This document shows positions 52,569 through 61,898 of a DNA stretch of 64,000 nt, in pieces. This stretch comes from Salarchaeum sp. JOR-1. Lineage in GTDB: Archaea; Halobacteriota; Halobacteria; Halobacteriales; Halobacteriaceae. The stretch is from NCBI RefSeq assembly GCF_007833275.1, contig NZ_CP042241.1:558001-622000 (forward strand), written 5' to 3'. Each line of letters begins with the position of its first letter. Position 1 is the first letter of the stretch. The notes under the pieces were generated by a model, which saw only the letters and a program-made list of their open reading frames with translations, searched no databases and was not told where the DNA came from. A program made the position numbers and the translations under genes.

Positions 52569-53251
52569 CGCCGGAAGTACGCGACCGTCCCGTACACGAA
52601 CGGCGTGTCGGCGAACGCGATGGCGAGTTTCAGGACGTACTGACCGACGATGAGCGACGCGACCATCGAGAGTTCGTACGCGCTCCCGACGCCGAGGTAG
52701 GTCGGCGCGACGTAGAACGCCACCGAAACGAAGATGACGGTGTCGATGGCCTGACTCGTCGCCGTGGAGGCGATGTTGCGCAGCCAGAGGTACTTGCTAT
52801 CCGTTCGGCGGCGGATCGCGTGGAAGACGTACACGTCCCAGTTCTGGCTCACGATGTACGCGAGCAGGCTGCCGGCGACGATGTTCGCGCTCGACCAGAG
52901 GACGCGGCTGAACTCGGCCTGGCCGACGCCGGAGAACGGCGCGATGGGCGCTTTGATCGTCGTCCAGACGAGCGCGAGCATCAGCAGCGTCATCCCGAAC
53001 CCGACGTTCACCATCGTCTGCGCGGCGTTCCGGCCGTAGAGTTCCGAGTAGCAGTCGGAGGCGAAGAACGTGAGCGCGTACGCGAGCGCCGCGCCCGGCA
53101 TCACGAGCGAACTCCCCGTGACGGGAATGCTGAACGGCAACTGGAACATGAGGAGTTTCGACGCGGTGAGCTGGCTCGTCACGAGCGCGGTCATGAAGAC
53201 GCCAATGAGGACGACGCGGCCCGTCGCGAGCGGAGACTCGGTTCTACTCAT
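52565..53251 (-). CDS. yhhQ: Queuosine-precursor-type transporter (YhhQ/QPTR family)
   Basis: This 228-aa membrane protein has about six TM segments. The family segments are NFxxSK-like TASKLLMF, ASDCYSELYGRNAA and SQNWDVYVFHAIRRRT. In bacteria the family imports preQ0/preQ1. In haloarchaea it could salvage preQ0 for archaeosine. The start overlaps the end of the upstream RHH gene by 8 bases, so the two are an operon. It is convergent with rlmE. Confidence 0.9.
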   Translation of the reverse strand: MSRTESPLATGRVVLIGVFMTALVTSQLTASKLLMFQLPFSIPVTGSSLVMPGAALAYALTFFASDCYSELYGRNAAQTMVNVGFGMTLLMLALVWTTIKAPIAPFSGVGQAEFSRVLWSSANIVAGSLLAYIVSQNWDVYVFHAIRRRTDSKYLWLRNIASTATSQAIDTVIFVSVAFYVAPTYLGVGSAYELSMVASLIVGQYVLKLAIAFADTPFVYGTVAYFRR

Positions 53252-53417
53252 CGTCGAGTCTCCCGTGGCGGGCGTCGATTTCGTCGAGCTGGTCGAGCGT
53301 CTTCCGGACGCAGGCGCGAAGCGCCTCGCTGCGGTTGACGAACTTTCCGTTCTCGCCGACGTGCGCGTCGAGGTCGTCGAGGAGCTCCTCGGGCACGTCC
53401 ACGCTTATCTTGGGCAT
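53244..53417 (-). CDS. Ribbon-helix-helix domain protein
   Basis: This 57-aa protein begins MPKISVDVPEELLDDLDAHV, followed by NRSEALRACVRKTLDQLD, a standard MetJ/Arc (CopG) ribbon-helix-helix fold. The leading strand KISVDV would contact DNA. The stop lies 8 bases into the queuosine-precursor transporter gene, so it is co-transcribed and may regulate it. An AT-rich stretch (CTAAGTAATACC on the minus strand) lies about 15-28 bases upstream of the ATG. Confidence 0.85.
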   Translation of the reverse strand: MPKISVDVPEELLDDLDAHVGENGKFVNRSEALRACVRKTLDQLDEIDARHGRLDDE

Positions 53418-53441
53418 ACCCGAGTATTCGAGAGGTATTAC

Positions 53442-55643
53442 TTAGGCCGTGCGTTCCGGCAACGCGCGCCCGCCGCCGCGGCGGCCGCCGAGCGTGCCCA
53501 CCCAGAGCACGCCGAGGCCGAGGAAGTACGCGGCGGAGAGCGGGACGCCGACGATGAGCATCGTGTACACGGTGTCGGGCGTGAGGAGCGCGCCGAGCGC
53601 GAAACTCACGAGCACGGCGACCCGCCAGCGCTCGCGCATCGTGTGGTAGGAGACGAGGCCGCCGGCGTGAAACAGCGCCATCGAAATGGGGACGTCCATC
53701 AGGAGGCCGATACCGGCGGTGGTGAGGAACACCATCCAGAGGAAGTTACTGATCCGGTAACTGATGACCATGTCGGCGCGGAGCGCGTCCGCGACGAGGT
53801 ACGTGATCACGTTCGGGGCGACGAACAGGTAGCCGAGGACGCTCCCGACGGCGAGACCGCCGAAGACGCCGCCCGCCCAGACGGTGATGGTGCGGCGGTC
53901 GCCGGTGAGGATGCCGCGCTCCGCGAGCACCGGCCACGCGTAGTAGACGACGAGCGGGAGAGTAGCGATAGCGGCGGCGACAGCGCTCACCTTCGCCTCG
54001 AAGACGAGGGCCTCGACCGGATGGAGGGTGATGGGCCACTGCATTCCCGCGGCGGCGGATCCTGGGTCGGCGGCGGGGCCGGCGCTGGCGTTGCTCGCGG
54101 TTCGAAGATCAGCGGGCAGTCGGCCGATGAAGTCGTCGCGGAGCGTCGCGAGACCGCCGTAGTAGAGGAAGCCGAACGCCGCGACGAGCACGCTCATGAA
54201 CACCGCGGCGATGCGGAACGCGCGCCCGCGGAGCGCGCCGAGCACGGCGAGGATGTCCTCGTAGTACCCGCCCACGTCGTCCTCCGTCGTCTCGTCCTCG
54301 GTGAACGCGTCCAGCATCCCCGCCGTGCGCTTCGTGACGGTGCCGGCTTCCTCCTCCGCGGCGTCAGCCTCCGCGGCCTGTTCCTCGCGCTCGTCCGCGG
54401 CGTCGTCGAAGCGGTCGAGGATGGCCTGCGCCTTCTCGTCGTCGCCGTCGTCGATGGCGGTGCGGGCGGCGGCGAGCGCGTCCTCCTCGTCCATCGCGAC
54501 GAACCGCTCCTCGGGGGCGGCGCGAACGCCCGCTGCGTCCAGCACGTCGAGGTTCAGGTTCTCCGGTTCCCGCGCCCGCCCGCCGTACACCGCTGCCTCG
54601 GCGGACGCCGCCCGCTCGATGGCGACGAACGCGACGTACGCGAGCGCGCCGACCAGCGCGAGCGCGCCGACCGCGAGTCCGACGGGGAGCGGGTCGTACT
54701 GCGGCAGGAGGTAGGCTTGCGGGTAGGCCGTCCCGACGAGCGTCTCGTTCACGCGCTCGACGACGCCGTAGCGGTACGCGCCGTACCCGAGCGCGAACCC
54801 GACGACGGCGACGGCGAGCGGGACGTTCCAGCGCGCGCGGAGGACGCCGAGCACGTCGATGCGTTCGCTCCCGCGCTTCGCGGTGACGACTATCTTCGTG
54901 ACGTAGAGGCTAACGCCGTACAGAAAGCAGAGCGGGAGCGCCCACAGGATCTGCGTGAAGGGGTCGGGCGGCGAGAACACCGCGCCGAACGTGAAGATGC
55001 CGACGACGGCGTACTTCCACTTGTCGCGGAACGTCTCGTAGGGGACGATTTCGGCGTACGCGAGCGCGGACATCACGAGCGGGAGCTGGGCCGCGAGCCC
55101 GAAGGACACCGCGAGCATCAGGATGAACTCCGTCCACATCACGATGGAGTACATCGGCGCGAGGCCGGCCTTCACGGCGTAGTCGGCGAGGAAGTAGAAG
55201 ACGATGGGGAAGAAGAGGCCGTAGGCGTACGCCACGCCGAGCGCGAACAGGAGGACGGCGGCCACGCCGAGCACGGCGAGGTGCCAGAGTTTCACCTCCA
55301 AGTCCGGGACGATACCGCGCTCCTTCAGGGGTTCGCGGGCGTGGTAGAGGAGGGGCGGGACGGTGGCGAGCACGCCGGCCACCAGCCCGATTTTCACCTG
55401 CATCAGGATGACGTCGAACGGCGTCTGCGTGATGATGCGGGCCTCGGTCGCGAGGAGGTCGGCGCGGAGTTGCGGCCAGATGACCAGCCGCATCGCGAGC
55501 ACGCCGCCGAGCAGGCCGACGACGAAGAAGACGAACGCGACCTGGAGTTTCTTCTGGAGCGTGCGGAGCGTGACGCCGATGGTCTCGCGGCCGACGCCGA
55601 CAGCGCGCGCTGCGTCCTCACGTACGCCGCCCGAACTACTCAT
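53442..55643 (-). CDS. tatCt: Fused double TatC (TatCt) translocase subunit
   Basis: This 733-aa protein contains two TatC domains joined by an acidic linker of about 140 residues (about 340-480, with DEREEQAAEADAAEEEAG). Each half has about six TM segments, and the first has MSIVMWTEFILMLAVSFG-type TatC segments. The fusion is a haloarchaeal speciality and, with TatA proteins, exports folded Tat substrates such as the signal peptide seen at 27774. The ATG at 55643 has a TATA-like GATTGATAACTCG about 20-35 bases upstream. It is divergent from tatCo. Confidence 0.93.
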   Translation of the reverse strand: MSSSGGVREDAARAVGVGRETIGVTLRTLQKKLQVAFVFFVVGLLGGVLAMRLVIWPQLRADLLATEARIITQTPFDVILMQVKIGLVAGVLATVPPLLYHAREPLKERGIVPDLEVKLWHLAVLGVAAVLLFALGVAYAYGLFFPIVFYFLADYAVKAGLAPMYSIVMWTEFILMLAVSFGLAAQLPLVMSALAYAEIVPYETFRDKWKYAVVGIFTFGAVFSPPDPFTQILWALPLCFLYGVSLYVTKIVVTAKRGSERIDVLGVLRARWNVPLAVAVVGFALGYGAYRYGVVERVNETLVGTAYPQAYLLPQYDPLPVGLAVGALALVGALAYVAFVAIERAASAEAAVYGGRAREPENLNLDVLDAAGVRAAPEERFVAMDEEDALAAARTAIDDGDDEKAQAILDRFDDAADEREEQAAEADAAEEEAGTVTKRTAGMLDAFTEDETTEDDVGGYYEDILAVLGALRGRAFRIAAVFMSVLVAAFGFLYYGGLATLRDDFIGRLPADLRTASNASAGPAADPGSAAAGMQWPITLHPVEALVFEAKVSAVAAAIATLPLVVYYAWPVLAERGILTGDRRTITVWAGGVFGGLAVGSVLGYLFVAPNVITYLVADALRADMVISYRISNFLWMVFLTTAGIGLLMDVPISMALFHAGGLVSYHTMRERWRVAVLVSFALGALLTPDTVYTMLIVGVPLSAAYFLGLGVLWVGTLGGRRGGGRALPERTA

Positions 55644-55739
55644 TCCCTTGCGGGTAGCCGACTGCGAGTTATCAATCTTCTCGTCTGGGCTACGAAGTAA
55701 AAAGCCTATAACGCGGGACGCGCGTATCTCCGCCAACGA

Positions 55740-56888
55740 ATGGGTGACGGCGAGGGCTCGAACGCCGGCGACGAGGACACGGGGCGGCGTCCCGGCGCAG
55801 ATGTTCCGGTCGGAGACCACGACTCGGACGCCGAGCCGCAGCTCCCGAAACCCGGAGACGACACCGCGCCGTCCAGCGACGCTGCCGACGAAACGGACGG
55901 CGACGCGACGGACGTGACGCCCGCGGTCAGGCGGGTCGCGCCGACGCCGGCGGTCGAACGCGTCTCGGGCGGCGACCACGAGGCAGACGCGACCGACGCG
56001 GGGCCGACGCTCGCTGACACCGAGCGGTCGCTCGGAGACGACGAGACAGTGGCGAGCGACGAGGCGTTCCCCCCGATGCCCGCGGGGGAGGCGGACGGCG
56101 TAGCGCCGGTCGACGGGGCGACGGAGAGCGTGGGCGGCGTGCAGGGCCCGGCGACGGACGAGGAGTTGCCGCTCGCCGACCACGTGGAGGAGATGGTGAA
56201 GCGCCTCGCAATCGTGGTCTCCATCGCGGGCCTCGTCAGCATCGCCGTCTGGCCGCTCGGCGAGGAGATCATCAACCACCTCTGGTACGCCGTCATTCCG
56301 GCGACGCCGCCCGCGCCCACCGGAAGCGCGGGCCGCGGCGCGCCCCACCTGTACCAGCCGCTCGAACTCCTCATCACCCAGTTCAAGGTCGCGAGCCTCG
56401 CCGGCTTGATCGCCGCCCTCCCCGTGTTCGTCTACCAGACGTACGCGTTCATGCGCCCCGGCCTCTACCCGAACGAACGCCGGTACTACCTCGCCGCCGT
56501 CCCGATGAGCCTCGTGCTCGCCGTGCTCGGCCTCACGTTCGCGTACTTCGTCGTCCTCCCCGCCGTCTTCGGCTACTTCTACAACTACAGCCAGCCCGTC
56601 GCCGACATCGCGTTCGCGCTCTCCGACACCTTCAACCTCATCCTCATCCTCATGGGCTACCTCGCCGTCGTCTTCCAGATCCCCCTCTTCATCATGCTCG
56701 CCATCATGATGGGCATCACGACCCGCAGGTGGCTCGAAAACCGCCGCCTCCTCTTCTGGGGCGGCTTCCTCGGCGTCTCCTTCCTCTTCACGCCCGACCC
56801 GACCGGCGTCGCCCCCATCCTCGTCGCCGTCACCATGGTCGTCCTGTTCGAGGGAACGCTGGGCGTGCTCCGCTGGACCGGGAACTGA
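55740..56888 (+). CDS. tatCo: TatC with extended acidic N-terminus (TatCo)
   Basis: This 382-aa single TatC has a hydrophilic acidic N-terminal extension of about 140 residues. The TatC core starts ELPLADHVEEMVKRLAIVVSI and contains YQPLELLITQFKVASLAG, AFMRPGLYPNERRYYL and FLFTPDPTG. It is the receptor for twin-arginine signal peptides in the Tat translocase, here next to the fused TatCt. The shared 96-base divergent promoter region allows balanced expression. A CCTATAACG box lies about 25-28 bases before the ATG. Confidence 0.95.
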   Translation: MGDGEGSNAGDEDTGRRPGADVPVGDHDSDAEPQLPKPGDDTAPSSDAADETDGDATDVTPAVRRVAPTPAVERVSGGDHEADATDAGPTLADTERSLGDDETVASDEAFPPMPAGEADGVAPVDGATESVGGVQGPATDEELPLADHVEEMVKRLAIVVSIAGLVSIAVWPLGEEIINHLWYAVIPATPPAPTGSAGRGAPHLYQPLELLITQFKVASLAGLIAALPVFVYQTYAFMRPGLYPNERRYYLAAVPMSLVLAVLGLTFAYFVVLPAVFGYFYNYSQPVADIAFALSDTFNLILILMGYLAVVFQIPLFIMLAIMMGITTRRWLENRRLLFWGGFLGVSFLFTPDPTGVAPILVAVTMVVLFEGTLGVLRWTGN

Positions 56889-56927
56889 GGCAAGGTTTTT
56901 CCGGTGGGGCGAGTAGAGAGTTGTCGA

Positions 56928-58919
56928 ATGGAACTGGAGGACGTGCCGGGCGTCGGCGCGAAGACGGCGGAGGCGCTCCGCGAGCTGGACGACCCGGAGG
57001 GCGCGCTCGAACGCGGAGACGTGGCCGCCGTCGCGGGCGCGCCCGGCATCAGCGAGGGGCGGGCGGCGCGCGTCGTTCGGGGGGCGATTCGCGCGCGCCA
57101 CGACGACCCGGGCGGCTTCCTCGCGACCGACCGCGCCCGCGAACTCTACGAGGACGCGCTCGCGCTCCTGACGGAGCGCGCGGTGACGACGTACGGCGAG
57201 AAGCGCCTGCGGACGCTGTACCCCTCGCGGAGTCCCGACCGTATCGCGGAAGTCCGAGAGTTCGTGGAGAGGGCGCGGTCGCGGGAGGTCGAGGATGGCG
57301 TGCTGGACGCGCTCGCGGGCGTCGAACCGCTCAGTGAGCCGGAGGGCGTGCGGGTGCGCGACAGGTGTCTGGCGACGACGGACGCGGAGACGTACAGCGA
57401 GGCGCAGGAGCGGGTTCCTGAGGTGAGCGTGGAGATCGTCGAGGACGCCCGGGGGCTCGCGGAACTCGCGCGCGGCTACTCGACCGTGGTCGCGCTGGAC
57501 GAGGCGTTCGCGGGCGTGGACGTGGAGGGCGACGTGCGCGTCGAACCGGACGCGCTGGAGGATCCCGCGGAGGTGGTGCCGGAGCGCGCGCTCGCGTTCT
57601 TCGCGGAGAACCGCGACCGCCTGGAAGCCGCGGTGGCGGTGCATCGACGGAGCAGTCTCAGTCCGCCGCTCGACCTCGACACGCTGGAGGGCGCGCTCGC
57701 CCGCCTCGAAGCGGACGGGAGCGTCGCGGGCGACGGCGAACTCGACCGGCTCACGGACGCCGTGAACGATTTGGATGCGGCCGTCTCGACCGCCGAATCG
57801 GTGGCGAACGACCGGCTCCGGGGGGCGATTCAGGAGCGGGACGTGACCATCGAGGGCGCGGATTTGCTGTCGCTCGTGGAGCGCGGCGCGGGCGTGGACT
57901 CCCTGCTCTCGCGCGAACTCGCCGACGAGTTCGACGCGGCGGTCGGGGCGGCGCGCGACCACCTCGTGGACGCGCTCGATCTGACGGAGGGCGAGGCGAG
58001 CATCGCCCGCCAGGCCTTCGCGGACGACCCGACGTTTCCCGTGGAGCGCGAGGAGGACGCCGTCGCGCGGCTTCGAGAGGAACTCGCGGCCGCGCGCGAC
58101 CGGCGGGCGGCGCGGCGCAAGCGCGAACTCGCCGCGGACCTCGCGGACGCCCGCGGGGACGCGACGGCGCTCGTGCGGGCGGCGCTCGAACTCGACGTGG
58201 AACTCGCCGTCGCGCGGTTCTGCGACGACTTCGACTGCACGACGCCGGAGCGCGCGGGCGACGGGTTCGACATCGAGGGCGGGCGCTCCCCCCTGCTCGA
58301 CGTGCCCTTCGAGGACGTGGAGCCAGTGGATTACGGCGCGGACGGCGTCGCGCTCCTCTCCGGCGTGAACTCCGGCGGGAAGACGAGCACGCTCGACCTC
58401 GTCGCCACGGTCGTCGTGCTCGCGCACATGGGCCTCCCCGTCCCCGCGGAGTCCGCGCGCGTGCCCGAGGTCGAGGAACTGCACTACTACGCGAAGTCCC
58501 AGGGGACGCTCGACGCGGGCGCGTTCGAGGCGACGCTCCGCGATTTCGGCCGGCTCGCAACCGGGGCGTCCGACGCGACGACGCTGGTGCTGGTGGACGA
58601 ACTGGAGTCCATCACGGAACCCGGGGCGTCCGCGAAAATCATCGCGGGCATCCTCGAAGCCCTGGACGACGCGGGCGCGAGCGGCGTGTTCGTCAGCCAC
58701 CTCGCGGGCGAGATACGGGACGCCTGCGGGTTCGACGTGACCGTGGACGGCATTCAGGCCGTCGGGCTGGAGGACGGCGAACTCGTCGTGGACCGCTCGC
58801 CCGTGAAAGACCACCTCGCGCGCTCGACCCCCGAACTCATCGTGGAGAAACTCGCGGACGGCGACGAGGGAAGCGACCGCGAACGCGCGTTCTACCGGCG
58901 CTTACTGGAGAAGTTCTGA
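56928..58919 (+). CDS. MutS-family ATPase with N-terminal HhH (MutS5-like)
   Basis: This 663-aa protein begins with a helix-hairpin-helix segment (EDVPGVGAKTAEALRELDD). A long MutS-like lever/clamp region follows, then the ATPase domain with Walker A SGVNSGGKTSTLD near residue 485 and Walker B LVLVDELESI. It lacks the MutS1 mismatch-reading domain, so it belongs to the MutS2/MutS5-like branch acting on branched DNA or recombination. The ATG at 56928 has a GGTTTTTCC box 26-33 bases upstream. No Smr nuclease domain is visible. Confidence 0.88.
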   Translation: MELEDVPGVGAKTAEALRELDDPEGALERGDVAAVAGAPGISEGRAARVVRGAIRARHDDPGGFLATDRARELYEDALALLTERAVTTYGEKRLRTLYPSRSPDRIAEVREFVERARSREVEDGVLDALAGVEPLSEPEGVRVRDRCLATTDAETYSEAQERVPEVSVEIVEDARGLAELARGYSTVVALDEAFAGVDVEGDVRVEPDALEDPAEVVPERALAFFAENRDRLEAAVAVHRRSSLSPPLDLDTLEGALARLEADGSVAGDGELDRLTDAVNDLDAAVSTAESVANDRLRGAIQERDVTIEGADLLSLVERGAGVDSLLSRELADEFDAAVGAARDHLVDALDLTEGEASIARQAFADDPTFPVEREEDAVARLREELAAARDRRAARRKRELAADLADARGDATALVRAALELDVELAVARFCDDFDCTTPERAGDGFDIEGGRSPLLDVPFEDVEPVDYGADGVALLSGVNSGGKTSTLDLVATVVVLAHMGLPVPAESARVPEVEELHYYAKSQGTLDAGAFEATLRDFGRLATGASDATTLVLVDELESITEPGASAKIIAGILEALDDAGASGVFVSHLAGEIRDACGFDVTVDGIQAVGLEDGELVVDRSPVKDHLARSTPELIVEKLADGDEGSDRERAFYRRLLEKF

Positions 58920-58939
58920 ACGGCGACGGGGACGCCCGC

Positions 58940-59167
58940 CTATCGCCGTCGCGCGATAGCGATACCGCCGACGAGCGCGAGGAGTGCGAACAACCCCGTG
59001 AAGAGCGCCGCCAGTACGCCGTTCTGCAAACTGAACGAGTGGCGACTACCCATCATGTGCCATCGAATCCACTGACCGGTCATCGTGAAGGAAACCGCGA
59101 ACCCGGCAGTCCCGAGGACGACGAACGCCGCAGCCCTGAGCGTGGATCGAGACGGGAGGAGGGTCAT
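58940..59167 (-). CDS. Small membrane protein, hypothetical
   Basis: This 75-aa protein has two hydrophobic segments (about 12-28 and 50-70) and a basic C-terminus IAIARRR. It is convergent with the MutS-like gene. I see no family, and no clear TATA box precedes the ATG. Confidence 0.5.
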   Translation of the reverse strand: MTLLPSRSTLRAAAFVVLGTAGFAVSFTMTGQWIRWHMMGSRHSFSLQNGVLAALFTGLFALLALVGGIAIARRR

Positions 59168-59375
59168 TAGTGAGAATCACCGCATCCGTTCTGCACCAAC
59201 AGATACACACGGGAACCTGAAGTGCCAGACATACCACACCCAACAAACCCATATTTCATAAATCTTTTACAGCGTGCAGAGAAGGGAGCGCTCAATAGAG
59301 AACGGGAGTGACGCAACGGGCCGTTTTTCTCGACCTGCAGTACTGTTAAGTGGACTGCGGCGAATCTCTCGCGTG
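59168..59375. other. AT-rich gap upstream of orc, holds its promoter
   Basis: These 208 bases contain an AT-rich stretch at about 59250-59272 and a CTGTTAAG box 25-33 bases before the orc ATG at 59376. Because haloarchaeal orc genes can adjoin origins, I looked for origin-recognition-box repeats. None with the expected G-rich ends and dyad were found, so I do not call an origin. Confidence 0.45.
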
Positions 59376-60500
59376 ATGGCCGAGGACCCCGAGGAGGGGA
59401 TGCTGTCGTGGGACGAGACGGTGTTCCGCGACGAACACGTCTTCGAGATCGACTACGTCCCCGAGGTGTTCCGGCACCGCGAATCCCAGCTTCAGACCCT
59501 CCAGTACGCGCTCCGGCCGGCGGTTCGCGGGAATCGCCCGCTGAACGCGATGGTGCGGGGGCCGCCCGGCACGGGGAAGACGACGGCGGTGCAGAAGCTG
59601 TTCGGCGAGCTCGGCGCGCAGACCGGCGTCCGAACGGTGCGAGTGAACTGCCAGCACGACTCGACGCGGTACGCGGTGTTCAGCCGTATCTTCGAGGCGA
59701 TTTTCGACTACGAACCGCCCTCCTCCGGTATCTCGTTCAAGAAGCTGTTCAATCAGGTGACGGACAAGCTCGTGGAGCGCGAGGAGGTTCTCGTGGTGGC
59801 GCTTGACGACGTGAACTACCTGTTCTACGAGAACGAGGCGTCGGACACGCTCTACTCGCTGCTGCGGGCGCACGAGACGCACGCCGGCGCGAAAGTCGGC
59901 GTCATCCTCGTCTCCTCCGACCTCGACCTGAACGTCATCGAGGAACTCGACGGCCGCGTGCAGTCCGTCTTCCGTCCCGAGGAAGCCTACTTCCCCGTCT
60001 ACGACCGCACCGAGATCGCGAGCATCCTCGGCGACCGCGTGAAAGCCGGGTTCCGCGACGGTGCGGTCTCCACCGAACTCCTCGACCGCGTGTCCGAGTT
60101 CACGGCGGACGCGGGCGACCTCCGCGTCGGCATCGACCTCCTCCGGCGCGCCGGCCTGCACGCGGAGATGCGCGCGAGCCCCGTCGTCGAGGAGGAGGAC
60201 GTAGAGGCGGTCTCGGAGGAGGCGAAACACCTCCACCTCGCGCGCCGGCTCGACGGCCTCACGGAGAACGAGCGCGCGCTGATAGAGGTCGTCGCCGACC
60301 ACGACGGCGAGCGGGCGGGCGACGTGTACGAGGCCTTCTCGGAACGCACGGGACTCGGGTACACGCGGTACACTGAAATCGTGAACAAGCTCGACCAGCT
60401 CGACCTCATCCGCGCGGAGTACGAGAGCCTGGAGGGACGCGGCCGGTCGCGGGTGCTGAGCCTCGAACACGACCCGGACGCGGTTCGCGAACGGTTGTAG
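59376..60500 (+). CDS. orc: Orc1/Cdc6-type replication initiator paralogue
   Basis: This 374-aa AAA+ protein has Walker [12 protein letters not shown] (about residues 65-75), Walker [11 protein letters not shown] and a C-terminal winged-helix domain ([17 protein letters not shown]). Haloarchaea carry many orc genes, and only some are paired with active origins. The ATG at 59376 is chosen over the upstream frame at 59274 because of promoter spacing and family N-termini. rpiA follows 35 bases downstream. Confidence 0.92.
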   Translation: MAEDPEEGMLSWDETVFRDEHVFEIDYVPEVFRHRESQLQTLQYALRPAVRGNRPLNAMVRGPPGTGKTTAVQKLFGELGAQTGVRTVRVNCQHDSTRYAVFSRIFEAIFDYEPPSSGISFKKLFNQVTDKLVEREEVLVVALDDVNYLFYENEASDTLYSLLRAHETHAGAKVGVILVSSDLDLNVIEELDGRVQSVFRPEEAYFPVYDRTEIASILGDRVKAGFRDGAVSTELLDRVSEFTADAGDLRVGIDLLRRAGLHAEMRASPVVEEEDVEAVSEEAKHLHLARRLDGLTENERALIEVVADHDGERAGDVYEAFSERTGLGYTRYTEIVNKLDQLDLIRAEYESLEGRGRSRVLSLEHDPDAVRERL

Positions 60501-60535
60501 TGAGTGTTTTCCGGTCGGCGGCCGACCACACAGGT

Positions 60536-61213
60536 ATGAGCGATACCCAGGAGATGAAGCGGCGCGCCGGCGAGTCCGCGGCCGACCTCGTGGAGGACGG
60601 AATGGTCGTCGGTCTCGGCACGGGAAGCACGGCCGCGGCGGCGATTCGCGCGCTCGGCGACCGCGTCGATTCCGGACTGGACGTCGCGGGCGTCCCGACC
60701 TCGTATCAGTCCCGCGAACTCGCGCGGGAGGCCGGCGTCCCCCTCACGACGCTCGCCGACGTGGAGACACTGGACATCGCCATCGACGGCGCAGACCAGA
60801 TTTCGGGGTCCGACCTCGTGAAGGGCGGCGGCGCGGCGCACGCCCGCGAGAAGTACGTGGACGCCGCCGCGGAGCGCTTCGTCGTCGTCGCCGACCCCTC
60901 GAAGACGGCATCCGTCCTCGACCACCCCGTGCCCGTGGAGGTGCTGCCGGACGCGAAACCCGTCGTCGCCGACACCGTCCGCAACCTCGGCGCGGAACCG
61001 GCTCTCAGGGAGGCCGAGCGGAAGGACGGCCCGGTCGTCACCGACAACGGCAACCTCGTGTTGGACTGCGACTTCGGCGAACTCTCGAACCCCGGTGCGA
61101 CCGCGCTCGACCTCGACGCGGTTCCGGGAATCGTCGAACACGGCGTGTTCCCGTCGATGGCGGACGAAGTGCACCTGGGAACCGACGACGGCGTGACGGT
61201 CGAGTACCCGTAG
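60536..61213 (+). CDS. rpiA: Ribose-5-phosphate isomerase A
   Basis: This 225-aa enzyme interconverts ribose-5-phosphate and ribulose-5-phosphate for nucleotide and aromatic precursor supply. Family segments are [23 protein letters not shown] and [16 protein letters not shown], followed by GNLVLDC and the C-terminal GIVEHGVF. The ATG at 60536 has a GTGTTTTCC box 26-33 bases upstream. It lies just after orc on the same strand. Confidence 0.96.
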   Translation: MSDTQEMKRRAGESAADLVEDGMVVGLGTGSTAAAAIRALGDRVDSGLDVAGVPTSYQSRELAREAGVPLTTLADVETLDIAIDGADQISGSDLVKGGGAAHAREKYVDAAAERFVVVADPSKTASVLDHPVPVEVLPDAKPVVADTVRNLGAEPALREAERKDGPVVTDNGNLVLDCDFGELSNPGATALDLDAVPGIVEHGVFPSMADEVHLGTDDGVTVEYP

Positions 61214-61257
61214 CCCGGGCTACGCGGCGCGAAAAATACGGAAAGAACGAAGCCTGT

Positions 61258-61425
61258 TTAGAGGTCTCGCGGCTGAACGGTCTTGCGACCGTTCTCCTCG
61301 GCGCGGCGGGCCGCGTCGGCGAGGATCTCCTCGACTTCCTCGTCGAGGGCGTCGTAGAAGTCCGAAGCAACGTTCTTGTCGTCCAGCGCTTCCTTCACTG
61401 CGGCTTTGACGATGAGGTCTGCCAT
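61258..61425 (-). CDS. Histone-fold protein (DUF1931-like)
   Basis: This 55-aa protein begins MADLIVKAAVKEALDDKNVA and ends with GRKTVQPRDL, the strand-like loop of a histone fold. It matches the small archaeal DUF1931/CBF-type histone-fold proteins, though shorter and more acidic than HMf histones. DNA binding is not proven. A strong TATA-like TTATTAAT lies 25-33 bases before the ATG at 61425. It is convergent with rpiA. Confidence 0.85.
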   Translation of the reverse strand: MADLIVKAAVKEALDDKNVASDFYDALDEEVEEILADAARRAEENGRKTVQPRDL

Positions 61426-61511
61426 ACACGCCGTTTTTCCCCGCCCCGATTAATAAGGCTTCCCATAAGGATACGGCCACACCGGCCTCACTGGGGCGAT
61501 TTACGCCCGAT

Positions 61512-61529
61512 TTGACCCCATTGACCCCA
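61512..61529 (+). repeat. Exact tandem 9-bp repeat TTGACCCCA
   Basis: Two abutting identical copies lie in the divergent promoter region between the histone-fold gene and the GIY-YIG gene. They are placed between the two presumed core promoters and could bind a regulator. Confidence 0.4.
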
Positions 61530-61600
61530 CCGGATATACCTCTGTCGTCCGGACGCCGAAAACGGAAACCCTCAAGCCCGCGGCACGCGGCGACTCGGCC

Positions 61601-61840
61601 GTGTCCCACTACGTCTACGTGCTCGAATGCGCCGACGGCACGTACTACACGGGCTACACGACCGACGTGGAGCGCCGCGTCGCCGAACACGACGCCGGCG
61701 ACGGCGCGAAGTACACCCGCGGCCGCACCCCCGTCACCCTCCGGCACGTCGAGGAGTACGACACGAGATCCGGCGCGATGAGCCGCGAGTACGAGATAAA
61801 ACAGCTCTCGCGGCGGCAGAAAGAGCGACTGGTGGAGTGA
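61601..61840 (+). CDS. GIY-YIG nuclease-fold protein
   Basis: This 79-aa protein consists of a single GIY-YIG domain. [19 protein letters not shown] gives the Y-V-Y/Y-T-G signature, with the Arg in [20 protein letters not shown]. The Glu expected for catalysis is in [10 protein letters not shown]. Small YhbQ/UPF0213-type proteins of this size are of unclear function, possibly DNA repair. The start is a GTG (SHYVYVL). Confidence 0.88.
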   Translation: MSHYVYVLECADGTYYTGYTTDVERRVAEHDAGDGAKYTRGRTPVTLRHVEEYDTRSGAMSREYEIKQLSRRQKERLVE

Positions 61841-61898
61841 CGGCGGTGGGGGTGCAGGAAGCGAGGCGTTTTACGGGGGTGGCGGCGACACTCCGAGT

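Noticed and set aside
53442-58814. Very long minus-strand frame (1790 codons) over the tatC and mutS genes
   Set aside because: Only its last part (53442-55643) is real coding sequence (TatCt). The rest is a GC-rich shadow of tatCo and the MutS-like gene.
59168-59375. Replication origin next to orc
   Set aside because: AT-rich sequence is present but no repeated origin-recognition boxes were found.
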